Assembly: GCA_037074765.1 (NCBI GenBank)
Contig: JBAMDO010000535.1
Location: 1-11,381, forward strand
Length of the DNA stretch: 11,381 bases
Reading direction: 5' to 3'
From: Mansonella perstans
Taxonomy: Eukaryota; Nematoda; Chromadorea; Rhabditida; Onchocercidae
Shown here piece after piece: positions 1-7,285 of the stretch. The stretch's first letter is position 1. Every line of letters starts with the position of its first letter. The position numbers and the translations under genes are program-made. The notes beneath the pieces were generated by a model. That model was given only the letters and a program-made list of their open reading frames with translations, was not told the origin of the DNA and did no database searches.

Positions 1-1146
1 GCAATCGCTATCCCAGTGATCCCGAAACAAAAATGCAAGGTCTTTTCTTGCTATCGTTGCTAATGGCGAATTCTTCTAGTTCGTACTGCTGTTAATGCTG
101 ATGTTCCTCTTGAGTCGTCATTTCGCTTCTGTTCCGTTTTGACAATTGTTGGTTTAATTTCCGATCGGGTGAATGAATTCTGGCTGTTTTTCACTTGTTG
201 ATCCACCTTAGCCAATTGTAATAAAAAACTTCGTAACTTTGAAATCGACCAAGGCAAATCTACCAATTTCTGGATATAAACCTTTTTCAAAATCCAAGAT
301 GGTAACTTACTTTCTATTGTGTTTTCAATGCTTGAATGTTCCAGATTTTCTCCTGAAGCTTCCAATTGGCGTAGCACCCGCTCGATGTTCTCGACAGTTA
401 TTATCCAATCCTTCTCATTTCTTCTGATGGACTGGAATTCGTTATATAATAGTGTTAATATTGTCGAGGGTCGCCGTATCTTTCTTGGAGTAGTCGCTTG
501 ATCACTTCATAATTTTCCGGTGCTATTTCGTATCCTGACACGGCTTTTAGTGCGTTGTCTTTCAGACACGAATATAAGTAGTTTAATTTTTGAATTTGCG
601 GAAGTGGTTGCGAATCTATTGCTGCGTTGAAGCTACTCCAAAACTGTCGCCATTGCCTTGGATCACCGTTGAAAGTAGGTAATGATAATTGGGGAAGATT
701 GATAGAAAGGTTTGAAGGAGGCATTGTTCTTCCCTGTTCTTTATTTTTCGTTATTGATAGCATTTCTAAATTTTCTTCGATTTCCTCCTTATCCTTCGTT
801 AGTGCTATCAGCGATTCCTTTCCCTCATGGATCAGTTGGAATAAACCATCTTCGCCCTCCGTGATCGTTTCATAAGCTCTCTCCTCTTCTTCCCTTCTTT
901 TCGTTGCAGTAATTGTTTGAAGGTAGTTGAACCACTTGTCGTTCGCTTTTTCAAGTGATTCAACGCATAATTTTATCCTCTCGATTTTGTCAGCGAGAAC
1001 CTTTTTGTTCGCAATGTAGGCCCTTCCCCGTTGCTCTATTGGCTCATTGGAATCCGGGGTTTCGAGTTTAAGTTATTTATTTCTTGTAAAAGAGAAACTA
1101 ACCTTCTCTTTGCTGGTTGTAAGCTGGCGATAATGTTGGTTGACAT
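1..1146 (-). pseudogene. BEL/Pao gag (DUF1759), frameshifted, 3' end outside window
   Basis: Gag packages element RNA in cytoplasmic particles. On the minus strand an ATG at 1146 opens M-S-T-N-I-I-A-S-L-Q and stops at 1036. The sequence carries on in a second frame, open from 1072 to 455, with a charged coiled region (A-N-K-K-V-L-A-D-K-I-E-R-I), then L-P-T-F-N-G-D-P-R-Q-W-R-Q-F-W, then Y-G-D-P-R-Q. It continues in a third frame (about 450 to 60) with V-E-N-I-E-R-V-L-R-Q-L-E, S-K-L-P-S-W and Q-L-A-K-V-D-Q-Q-V. Near 44 to 1 there is a C-x2-C-x3-H-x4-C knuckle whose frame is broken twice. Frame changes fall near 1061, 456, 65 and within 10-35. Several fit loss of one base in a homopolymer, and the intervening stretches hold no stop. 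It could be a young pseudogene or an intact gene with sequencing errors. Confidence 0.88.
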
Positions 1147-1152
1147 CATATA

Positions 1153-1170
1153 CCTCACCTCGCTGCACCA
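1153..1170 (-). other. Candidate tRNA primer-binding site
   Basis: Six bases inside the LTR end (spacer 1171-1176), the minus strand reads TGGTGCAGCGAGGTGAGG. It starts with TGG, the complement of a tRNA CCA end, at the expected place. I could not assign a tRNA: only the first seven bases resemble the 3' end of a glycine tRNA. Comparison with the host tRNA set would decide it. Confidence 0.55.
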
Positions 1171-1176
1171 ATTTTC

Positions 1177-1715
1177 TGTCGTGATTTCTTCTTATGAGAG
1201 GTCGATATCGGCCAACAATATACCAGCGTGTTCGTTTTAGGGTGTTGTTTCGTGTAGGGTTTTGTAGCGCGATAGAACTCAATCTCAAACTCAAACTTGG
1301 GTAATTAAACCTTTATTAACAATATTAACAAACGCGAACGTGATTAAAACATTAATAAACGCGAACGTGAACAAAACAACTGCGAACGTGGCTTAACCTT
1401 AACAATGCGAACGTGGCTTAACCTTAATAATTGCGAACGTGGCTTAACCTTAACAATTGCGAACGTGGCTTAACGAGGAAAAATTGGATATAATAGAAGA
1501 AGTGAAGAGTGAAATGAATTTAAAAGATTGACCATCATATATATATATAATTTCAGATAACGGAGGGAAAATAATTGAGGGAATCATTTATGGCGCACAA
1601 TTGAGGATTACAATAAAATTTACTTGAATTCAAAAGATACAATTTTAGATCACAATCTTAGGATTGAATGCTTATAATGTCATTAGTGGAAGTTTCGCGT
1701 TATAAATTCGCGACA
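1177..1715 (-). repeat. 5' LTR of the minus-strand BEL/Pao element (539 bp)
   Basis: On the minus strand the LTR begins TGTCGCGAA and ends TCACGACA, giving inverted TGTCG/CGACA termini. The same start (TG[T/C]CGCGAA, then ATAACGCGAAA) recurs at 5755 and 10713, and in degraded form at 10287. The same end recurs at 6536 and, on the minus strand, at 5276, so the boundaries rest on several copies. Inside are a poly(A) signal AATAAA (minus strand, 1317 to 1312), followed at once by the family-wide motif AATTACCCAAGTTTGAG, a tandem array of GCGAACGTG (1334-1478) and a short AT microsatellite (1537-1550). The placement of AATAAA suggests R/U5 lies between about 1311 and 1177. Transcription start was not identified. 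Confidence 0.88.
1334..1478. repeat. Tandem array of GCGAACGTG units inside the LTR
   Basis: On the plus strand the core GCGAACGTG occurs six times, starting at 1334, 1361, 1382, 1407, 1433 and 1459, with spacings of 27, 21, 25, 26 and 26 bp. The last four units share the longer form GCGAACGTGGCTTAAC, and in three of them CTTAA(C/T)AAT follows. The array lies upstream of the poly(A) signal in element orientation. Related but fewer copies are seen in the other LTRs, as CACGTTCGCG near 10640 and as CGCGTTTTGTG/CGCGTTTCGTG at 6223-6252. Array size therefore varies among LTR copies. A regulatory role in U3 is possible but not shown. Confidence 0.85.
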
Positions 1716-1788
1716 CGATTTTAATATTTCTGTTTACAAAAAATTAAAATTTCAAGAGAATTTCGAAGTACAGTTTTCATAAAAATAG

Positions 1789-2162
1789 GACCTGATGAAA
1801 ACTTAGCTAATGTTACCGTGCATGAAGAAATTGATGTCTTAAGGGCGACAATCACGGAATTGGAAGCTACAGTAAGTGTTTTCAAATTTTTTGCTACGGG
1901 GAAAAATTGAAACTGTGTTTACAATGCTAGTGGTGTCGAAAAAAGATTTGAAAATTACTAGAAATAATTAGGAACAAAAAGAAAGTGAAATTAATCTACT
2001 AAAAACAATTAGAAACTATATGTCCTTTTTATGACACAGTTTTCCGGCTTAGCATTTGTAAATTAATGAAATGTAATATCTCAACTTTTAATATCTCAAT
2101 AGATTTTGCAACTACAAGCTGAAAATGAAATTCTTCGTGAATATGTGCCAGTGAAATTTTGA
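1789..2162 (+). pseudogene. TSC-22/bunched family gene, last two exons, damaged
   Basis: TSC-22/bunched proteins are leucine-zipper regulators whose C-terminal TSC box and zipper mediate dimerisation. Exon A (1789-1871) follows an AG. It reads D-L-M-K-T, a TAG, then L-M, and after one missing base V-H-E-E-I-D-V-L-R and I-T-E-L-E-A-T. It ends at a donor GTAAGT (1872). Exon B (2103-2162) follows ATCTCAATAG and reads I-L-Q-L-Q-A-E-N-E-I-L-R-E-Y-V-P-V-K-F, then TGA. The pattern D-L-V-K-x-H-L-M-x-A-V-R-E-E-V-x-V-L-K, then I-x-E-L and L-x-x-E-N-x-x-L, is the hallmark of the family, and exon A starts where a known family exon starts. The intron (1872-2102) is kept, so this is not a processed copy. 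The TAG at 1804-1806 and the frame break near 1813-1815 suggest a pseudogene, although base errors are possible. AATAAA overlaps the stop (2162-2167). Upstream exons are not in the window. The family call is from recalled conservation, not a search. Confidence 0.62.
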
Positions 2163-4515
2163 ATAAATTAAGTTTGCAAACGACACTGCCGAGTTCGTCT
2201 ACAACAGATGTTACTGTTTGAATGCGAACAATTTGAAATTTTTTTTTCAGTATTTGTCCTCTCCATTCTTAATTGTAACATATTTCTCATTTCTTCTTTT
2301 CTGATATTTAATATTTTATGATTCGATTTAGTTACATCAGTGACGCTCTCTTTTTATATCTAATGAAAGATCAAATTTTAAAAATTTTGACTATTGAAGT
2401 AATTATAGGAAATAATAGAGAAGACATGTCACTACATTTCACTATGTAAAATGTTCATCTATCATTTTATTCATGAATTTCAAATAATTTTAATAGTAAA
2501 TGTTAATTTTAATTTGCTAGGGAAGCACTGGAATTCATTTTAGGATGATACAGTTATTTCAATGGACTTATCGTATTTATTATGGACGGTGCACTTGTTG
2601 ATGTGAGAATTTGCCAAATCTTTATCAACGGAGCACAGTCACATTTATTCCACTGTATAAAACACATTAAACGTTTCACGCAAATGCCTTTGAAACTGTT
2701 GCATGACTTCTTGAATGTTTAAATTAAGCGCAAATGAACGACAAAAATTTAATAAGCGAAATAAGCTTTTTATATTTAGCTATTTCCGCATTTAATTTTT
2801 TCTTGTCATTTCTTAATAGTCGTCTTAATTTTTTTAAAAAAGTTTTTTCCTGGCTGCAAAATCCTAGCACGCTGATTTAGAATGCAAATTCTCATTATGG
2901 AAGAGTAGATGAATTTTTTTAAAATTCTGTAAGATTATCGCTGTAACAACTTATTGGCTTTTGATTTTTTTTTGCAGCATACAAGAATGTCCTTCCGACT
3001 AATTTATCCCAATTGATATTATTTTTAACATTCGATTAATTCACATTGTGCATAAGGAGTTTCATCATGTCACTTGGCTCTATTTCATGCATTGACAATA
3101 TATCATTTTTTGATTCTTACTATGTCTGCTCTCATTTCACCCTATCTTCCAAAATGGAATAGTTATTGTTCAAGACATAAAAATATCCGATTTTAAGTCG
3201 ATTAAGACTCCATTTCCGATTTTCTAAGCTTCTTTGATGAATGATAAGTTGGGAGACATATCGAGATGATTCTTTTTCAAGGAATCAATTCTGACCTTGA
3301 AAGAAGCGACTTTTTTTCCGATTATTTAAACGTGAAGTTTTTATGTATCTTTTTTTTTTTGTCCTCTTTAAGTATATTCGTCATACTATGCATATCCCTT
3401 TGTCGTCATTGCCATTGTTTCATTTCAATTCTGCGTTTTTGAGATATAAGTTTCCATTATTTCCAGAACTGCGGTCTCTAAATGATTCATATCTGTTTTT
3501 ATCAAGTATGCAAATTTTTCGTAACCCATCGTCGCACATGAGCACTCAAATATGTTTTCCTATTGAAAACAAAAAATAACATCCTGAACCACCAAAAAAA
3601 TATATATATACTAATGAACCAAACAAGACTTTGATTGATTTAAATCAAAATTTAAAATCTAACAGGGCGAAAATTAGATTTATGTTGGCATGCATCGTTT
3701 CTGTGAATAAAAAATTCAAAAATGGCAAACCATTCCAAATCACTTTCAAATTTCGTTTTAACTGAAACAGTCTCCTATCACTTAGTGTCAACTTTAGTAC
3801 TGAAATCTCATATTAGTGGAATTAGTGGAACACAAAAGGATTTCCCATAAAAAATTCCATAAATTTTCATATATGACTCATACCTACTCAAAAACTTCGG
3901 CTTACGTAATCTTATTTAGTGAAGAAAGTGAATTGCATTGGATCTGTGACGGCATCAGCAGAAGTAGCGTTTCATAAAAATCAATTTTAATTGCTTTATT
4001 TTGTTAAGAGATTTTCTTGAAATAATCATGAAATCTTAAAATAGTCAGGATTATATATTTGTCAATAAGGAAGTACTGTTTATCATCACAAAAACAATGT
4101 AGTGGAGCACACAGGAAACAAGCCAAAGAGTGTAATCAATAACATATTAGTGACAACAGTATGAGACTTAATCTTTGGTATAAAATCACGACTTATCACT
4201 TTAACATCCATTCAGCAAATAGGAAAATTATACTTGATATTAAAAAGGACAAGTTGATTAAGCTGTAATATTATATATTCTGTTCCTCATCTTAATTATT
4301 ACAATTTACAATTTATAGCTTGATAATTTTTGACGAATAAAGTTGTTTTCAATAACATGTAATTTGAACCAAAAACTTCCATTTTTAAGAATGTAGCATC
4401 AACCATATTGCTTTAAAATCATTTTAAATGCAAATCTGGAAGTGTTCGAAAAAATTGGACGGATCAGAAAAAAAATATGGAACCCTAAGCAGAAAAGAAA
4501 ACCAGTTAAATCAAA
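2163..4515. other. AT-rich intergenic DNA, no gene recognised
   Basis: No convincing exon, RNA gene or transposon was seen. The stretch holds poly(T) runs, a short AT microsatellite near 3600-3610, and a 14-bp AT palindrome near 3638-3652. A plus-strand open stretch at 3343-3579 is rich in Phe, Leu and Ser, begins in a poly(T) tract and shows no family resemblance. The first part may be 3' UTR of the TSC-22-like gene. Confidence 0.6.
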
Positions 4516-4584
4516 CCGAAGTAGCAGATCAAATCATTAATACATATTTTTAGAAATATGTATAAATGAATTAATCTGCTTCGG
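4516..4584. repeat. Long imperfect inverted repeat (hairpin, 4-nt loop)
   Basis: The left arm (4516-4549, from CCGAAGTAGCAGATC to ATACATATTT) pairs with the right arm (4554-4584, AAATATGTAT to ATCTGCTTCGG) around a TTAG loop. By hand there is one 3-nt bulge (TAG in the left arm) and about three mismatches. Weak complementarity continues outward (CAGTTAAATC before the arm, GATTGACTG after it). It may be a small MITE or MITE remnant. A microRNA-like precursor is possible, but the loop is very tight and no expression evidence is available. Confidence 0.7.
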
Positions 4585-4679
4585 GATTGACTGCGACGGA
4601 TACGATGGTAGCAACTGATCGTGAGAAAAATTGATCAGCCACAACGCTAAGTTCTAAATTGAACACCGAAATCAAACCG

Positions 4680-4862
4680 TCAGTTGACTCCTTTGATGCA
4701 CCATTTCTTCGCAGTACGCGAAGGTGGTAAACGAAGTAAACGTGTTTTACGTTTTCGACGGTGCAGTAAAATCACTGAACGTAATGAACTTCTTCGAGAA
4801 TTTCCGTTTTCCCTAATATCATCATCATTGGCATAAACAAACTTCTTCGTCATCCGAAACAA
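4680..4862 (-). CDS. Possible short exon or small basic protein, strand uncertain
   Basis: I do not recognise this gene. On the minus strand an ATG at 4862 (second ATG at 4853) opens 60 codons ending in TGA, with an acidic N-terminal part (N-D-D-D-I-R-E-N) and a very basic middle (H-R-R-K-R-K-T-R). The codon use (CGT, CGA, TTA, GAT) looks more like coding DNA than the flanks do, and the local GC content is higher. The plus strand competes: after a good nematode-type acceptor TTTCTTCGCAG (4703-4713) a stretch reads R-E-G-G-K-R-S-K-R-V-L-R, then I-T-E-R-N-E-L-L-R-E-F, and stops near 4834. Both may be chance. Transcript reads would settle the strand and whether it is real. Confidence 0.25.
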   Translation of the reverse strand: MFRMTKKFVYANDDDIRENGNSRRSSLRSVILLHRRKRKTRLLRLPPSRTAKKWCIKGVN

Positions 4863-5275
4863 ATTTTAAAGCGCTGATAACAGATGTGTCAGCAGAATCT
4901 GTTAAGAAATCAAGGATCTCTTCTTAAGTTATGTGTTAATTTAATTTTGTTTTTAATGTTAATTTTGTTCTTAAGTTATTTCTTCTATCTATATACTAAT
5001 CGACTGTCTTGAAATCATTTCTTCAGAGAAATATATATCAGGGAGAGATGCGAAGTCATCATATATGTGAAGCTCGTCGTTGTTTCATCCGTATTGCACA
5101 TTTTTGACCTAGCAAATGTTTATAGAGCGCAAGACGAAATGTCAAGTAGTCAAATTTGATTTCTTTCTGCTTTACCAGATTGGAATAAGCGTTGTCCGAA
5201 TGTGTAAACTCATGACTGAAACGAAATTTTTTCAATATTTTGAACTTTTTGAAGAGATAAAAATTGGAGTGAGCA
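4863..5275. other. AT-rich spacer, no gene recognised
   Basis: No family could be recognised. TTCTTAAGTTAT occurs twice about 50 bp apart (4920s and 4970s). A short open stretch after TTTCTTCAG (about 5026-5160) reads as hydrophobic protein and ends in TGA, but nothing supports it as an exon. GAGCA (5271-5275) directly precedes the LTR fragment that follows. Confidence 0.5.
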
Positions 5276-5485
5276 TGTCGTGAATTTTTTGTGAAGTCAA
5301 TTGTTAGCCAATATTATTCAAGGCTTAGACCAGGGATTGTTATATTGAATTCAATATTATGTGTTGAATTGAGTTGGATTGAATTGTAACAGTACCTCAA
5401 ACTTGGGTAATTGTTGCGTTAAGTATAGTTGATTGGTTGGTTGGTTGGTTGATGTTGAGTTGAGCTGCTTGAATTGAGTTTGTAA
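5276..5485 (-). repeat. Minus-strand fragment (R/U5 end) of the same LTR family
   Basis: Read on the minus strand, this ends TTCACGACA at 5276, as the complete LTRs do. It also contains AATTACCCAAGTTTGAG (plus-strand 5395-5411), followed by GTACTGTTACAATTCAATCC, close to the U5 text of the LTR at 5755-6536. Further up it has AATTCAAGCAGCTCAACTC, similar to text at 11253-11272. A (TTGG)n microsatellite lies at 5433-5450. The U3 half and the TGTCG start are absent: at about 5485-5493 the sequence passes into plus-strand gag. It is therefore a truncated or rearranged LTR placed head-to-head with the next element. The exact breakpoint is uncertain. Confidence 0.7.
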
Positions 5486-5492
5486 GGTAACA

Positions 5493-5754
5493 TTAGATAC
5501 GCCTTGGCCATTTTGAAACTAAAAGATTTCTTGTTAAATCTGGTTAAGATGAATCAACAAGTAAAGGATTGTAGAGTTCATTCATCTGTACTGAAAATAA
5601 ACCTAAAATTAACAAATCTGAACAAAAGCGAAGATACGATCCCGGAGGAACCTCAACGTTATCAACAATGCGAACTAACCAAAAATCGCTACAACCTACA
5701 AAAACTAAAAGGAGACCGTGCATATTTTGCACTGAAGACCATTGGGATAGCGAT
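5493..5754 (+). pseudogene. BEL/Pao gag, central fragment up to first zinc knuckle
   Basis: Homology with the other gag begins near 5493 (C-C-T-T-G-G, the L-P-W codons). It runs A-I-L-K-L-K-D-F-L-L-N-L-V-K-M-N-Q-Q-V-K-D in one frame (from 5504), then moves by one frame before 5668 to R-T-N-Q-K-S and R-R-P-C-I-F-C-T-E-D-H-W-D-S. This is a C-x2-C-x3-H-x4-C nucleocapsid knuckle that binds element RNA. The last cysteine codon is split by the solo LTR at 5755. The N-terminal half of Gag is missing. It is a pseudogene: at least one frame change, loss of the 5' half and an insertion. Confidence 0.85.
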
Positions 5755-6536
5755 TGTCGCGAAAATCATAACGCGAAATTCCCAATAGGGTTTAAATCTG
5801 ATTGTATTAACGTCTTTTATAGCCATCTAATTAATCTCGTAATCTTTAATCTCTTTGTTCCAATTATAAGCTATCAAACTCCTTCCTACAAAGAAGCACT
5901 GCAACTAATATCTTATTAAACACAGCCACATGCCGAATTCCTTTGTTTGATGATAATGCTTACATGCAATATACAAGCAACATAAATGTTTTAATCATGT
6001 CCAGACTAATTGGCATGAATCCAAGCTTCTCCTATCAAATATCACTCATTTACTACTCATCATGATCTTTAACCATTATAGTCTCCACCTCATCTTCACA
6101 CTATATATAAACTGTAAAATCTTCCACAAGCATCACTTAATGCGCTCAACAGTTCCAGACTGGTTGGTATCTACCCATTTCCTCCCCTTTTATTATATCA
6201 CTTTTTATTATACGATTACTTCGCGTTTTGTGTATTACTCCGCGTTTCGTGTATTATCATTATAAATCAGTGTTTGTTAATGTTATTAATAAACGGTTTA
6301 ATTACCCAAGTTTGAGGTGTGATAACAATCCAACTCAAATCCCCAGAATTCATTCAATTCGATTCTACGTAGATAACTCAGGCAACAGTTTAAATAACCA
6401 AGTTTGAAGTTCATCACAAGTCAAATCACCATTCTCCACCACACATACACAAACAAGTGTACCGACATCACAATTCCTAAACAGACTTTAGGAAACACTA
6501 ACCATAAATTGACCACTCATAAAAACTTCCACGACA
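5755..6536 (+). repeat. Solo LTR (782 bp) inserted in gag, with 5-bp target duplication
   Basis: It begins TGTCGCGAA at 5755 and ends CCACGACA at 6536, matching the ends of the 1177-1715 LTR. GCGAT stands directly on both sides (5750-5754 and 6537-6541): a perfect 5-bp target duplication. No internal retrotransposon sequence lies between, so this is a solo LTR, presumably left by LTR-LTR recombination. It holds AATAAA at 6288-6293, then AATTACCCAAGTTTGAG (6300-6316), with a second degraded copy of that motif 92 bp further on. It aligns by eye along its first part with the solo LTR at 10713-11323. The open frames inside it (for example 6062-6265) are chance. Confidence 0.9.
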
Positions 6537-6541
6537 GCGAT

Positions 6542-6787
6542 TGCGATGTATATTCTACTGCTAATATTTGAATGAATCGCCTCAAAATATTGAAGAAATG
6601 TACAATCTGTTTCAAGGACAGTCATAATGGTGAAGGATGTAAAGCGAAGAGACAATGCTTCTACTGCAAAGCTCGGCATAACAGTGCCGTGTGTGCAAAA
6701 AGAGGTATATCCACCTCACAAGAAAAGGAGTGTCTGCAACTCAAAACGACACAAAAAGGGGAACACTACTTTTATGTAAAGAGATAA
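6542..6787 (+). pseudogene. BEL/Pao gag C-terminus with two further zinc knuckles
   Basis: This resumes the gag frame after the solo LTR (C-D-V-Y-S-T-A), meets a TGA at 6569-6571, then reads R-L-K-I-L-K-K-C-T-I-C-F-K-D-S-H-N-G-E-G-C and C-F-Y-C-K-A-R-H-N-S-A-V-C. These are two CCHC-type knuckles (C-x2-C-x4-H-x4-C), the usual BEL/Pao nucleocapsid set after the first C-x2-C-x3-H-x4-C. It stops at 6785-6787, though an overlapping frame from about 6763 (T-L-L-L-C-K-E-I-K) continues towards the protease. In BEL/Pao elements gag and pol normally form one polyprotein, so the stops here are damage. Confidence 0.85.
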
Positions 6788-6789
6788 AG

Positions 6790-7285
6790 GCTTCAATCTG
6801 TTGAAACCCCAAAGACAACAAAAAGCCTTAGCATTATTTGATATACTCTTAGAGCTGTCCTTTATCTCCAAGGAATTATCTCATCAATTGAGACTAACTG
6901 AGTCAGAAAAACAAACTATGATGATAGCTCCATTTGGTACGAAGAAACTAATGCAGTGTCCCACTTCTTGTGCGGAACTGAAGGTGCGAACTAAGGGCAA
7001 CGAAAATGTGTTGTTGTGCGCTAATGTAGTCGAGTATTTGGCAAATGAACTACAGATGGTTGATGTCCCAAACGAGTTTGAATTCGGTGATTTAAATAAC
7101 CATTGGGAAAAAACCCGACATGCTGATTGGAGCGGATTATTTTTTCAGATTAGGACATATATTAGTCCAATCAAAGGTTGGCCCTATGATTGTTGGATGT
7201 GGTGATATTAACAAACTTTGTAATAACAATTGTCCTACAGGAATAAAAATGCTATACTCTACGGGAATAGATGGTTACAACAATA
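6790..7285 (+). pseudogene. BEL/Pao aspartic protease (DUF1758-like), active site lost
   Basis: This domain cleaves the polyprotein. From 6801 the translation gives A-L-A-L-F-D, then L-S-F-I-S-K-E-L, the flanks of the retropepsin active site, and later C-A-E-L-K-V-R-T and F-G-D-L-N-N-H-W-E-K. After a change of frame near 7110-7125 it gives M-L-I-G-A-D-Y-F-F and G-P-M-I-V-G-C-G-D-I-N-K-L-C, the standard end of the BEL/Pao protease block. Where family members have D-[ST]-G the sequence has D-I-L, so the catalytic loop is damaged. The linker from gag has stops in two frames (around 6785 and 6801). It is a confident remnant and not functional. Confidence 0.85.

Larger units (their letters stand above)
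1..1715 (-). mobile_element. BEL/Pao LTR retrotransposon, 5' part, truncated by window edge
   Basis: Read on the minus strand, the order is LTR (1715 to 1177), candidate primer-binding site (1170 to 1153), then gag from 1146 down to base 1. This is the normal 5' end of an LTR retrotransposon. The Gag translation has the coiled N-terminus and P-x-F-x-G-D-P-R-x-W segment of DUF1759, which is typical of BEL/Pao, and it reaches a degraded zinc knuckle at the left edge. Protease, reverse transcriptase, integrase and the 3' LTR would lie outside the window, so neither completeness nor the target duplication can be tested. The flank beside the LTR (1716-1720, CGATT) would be one copy of that duplication. 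The element is oriented opposite to the TSC-22-like exons that begin 73 bp away. Confidence 0.9.

Noticed and set aside
1073..1294. Minus-strand 73-codon open stretch ahead of gag
   Set aside because: It overlaps the LTR end, the primer-binding site and the gag start in another frame. The gag frame has the family resemblance.
3343..3579. Plus-strand open stretch of 78 codons, and a 34-codon minus-strand frame inside it (M-G-Y-E-K-F-A-Y-L)
   Set aside because: The plus frame starts in a poly(T) tract and is low-complexity Phe/Leu/Ser. The minus frame is too short, and neither shows a family motif or paired splice sites.
3920..3990. Possible short terminal exon after TCTTATTTAG (V-K-K-V-N-C-I-G-S-V)
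   Set aside because: About 24 codons only, with no upstream exon or known motif.
5026..5160. Possible terminal exon after TTTCTTCAG, with two protein-like frames
   Set aside because: No partner exon, no family similarity that I recognise, and two frames look equally plausible, which points to chance.
6062..6265. Plus-strand open stretch of 67 codons
   Set aside because: It lies wholly inside the solo LTR, is rich in Tyr, Phe and His from AT-rich DNA, and is not kept in the sister LTR.
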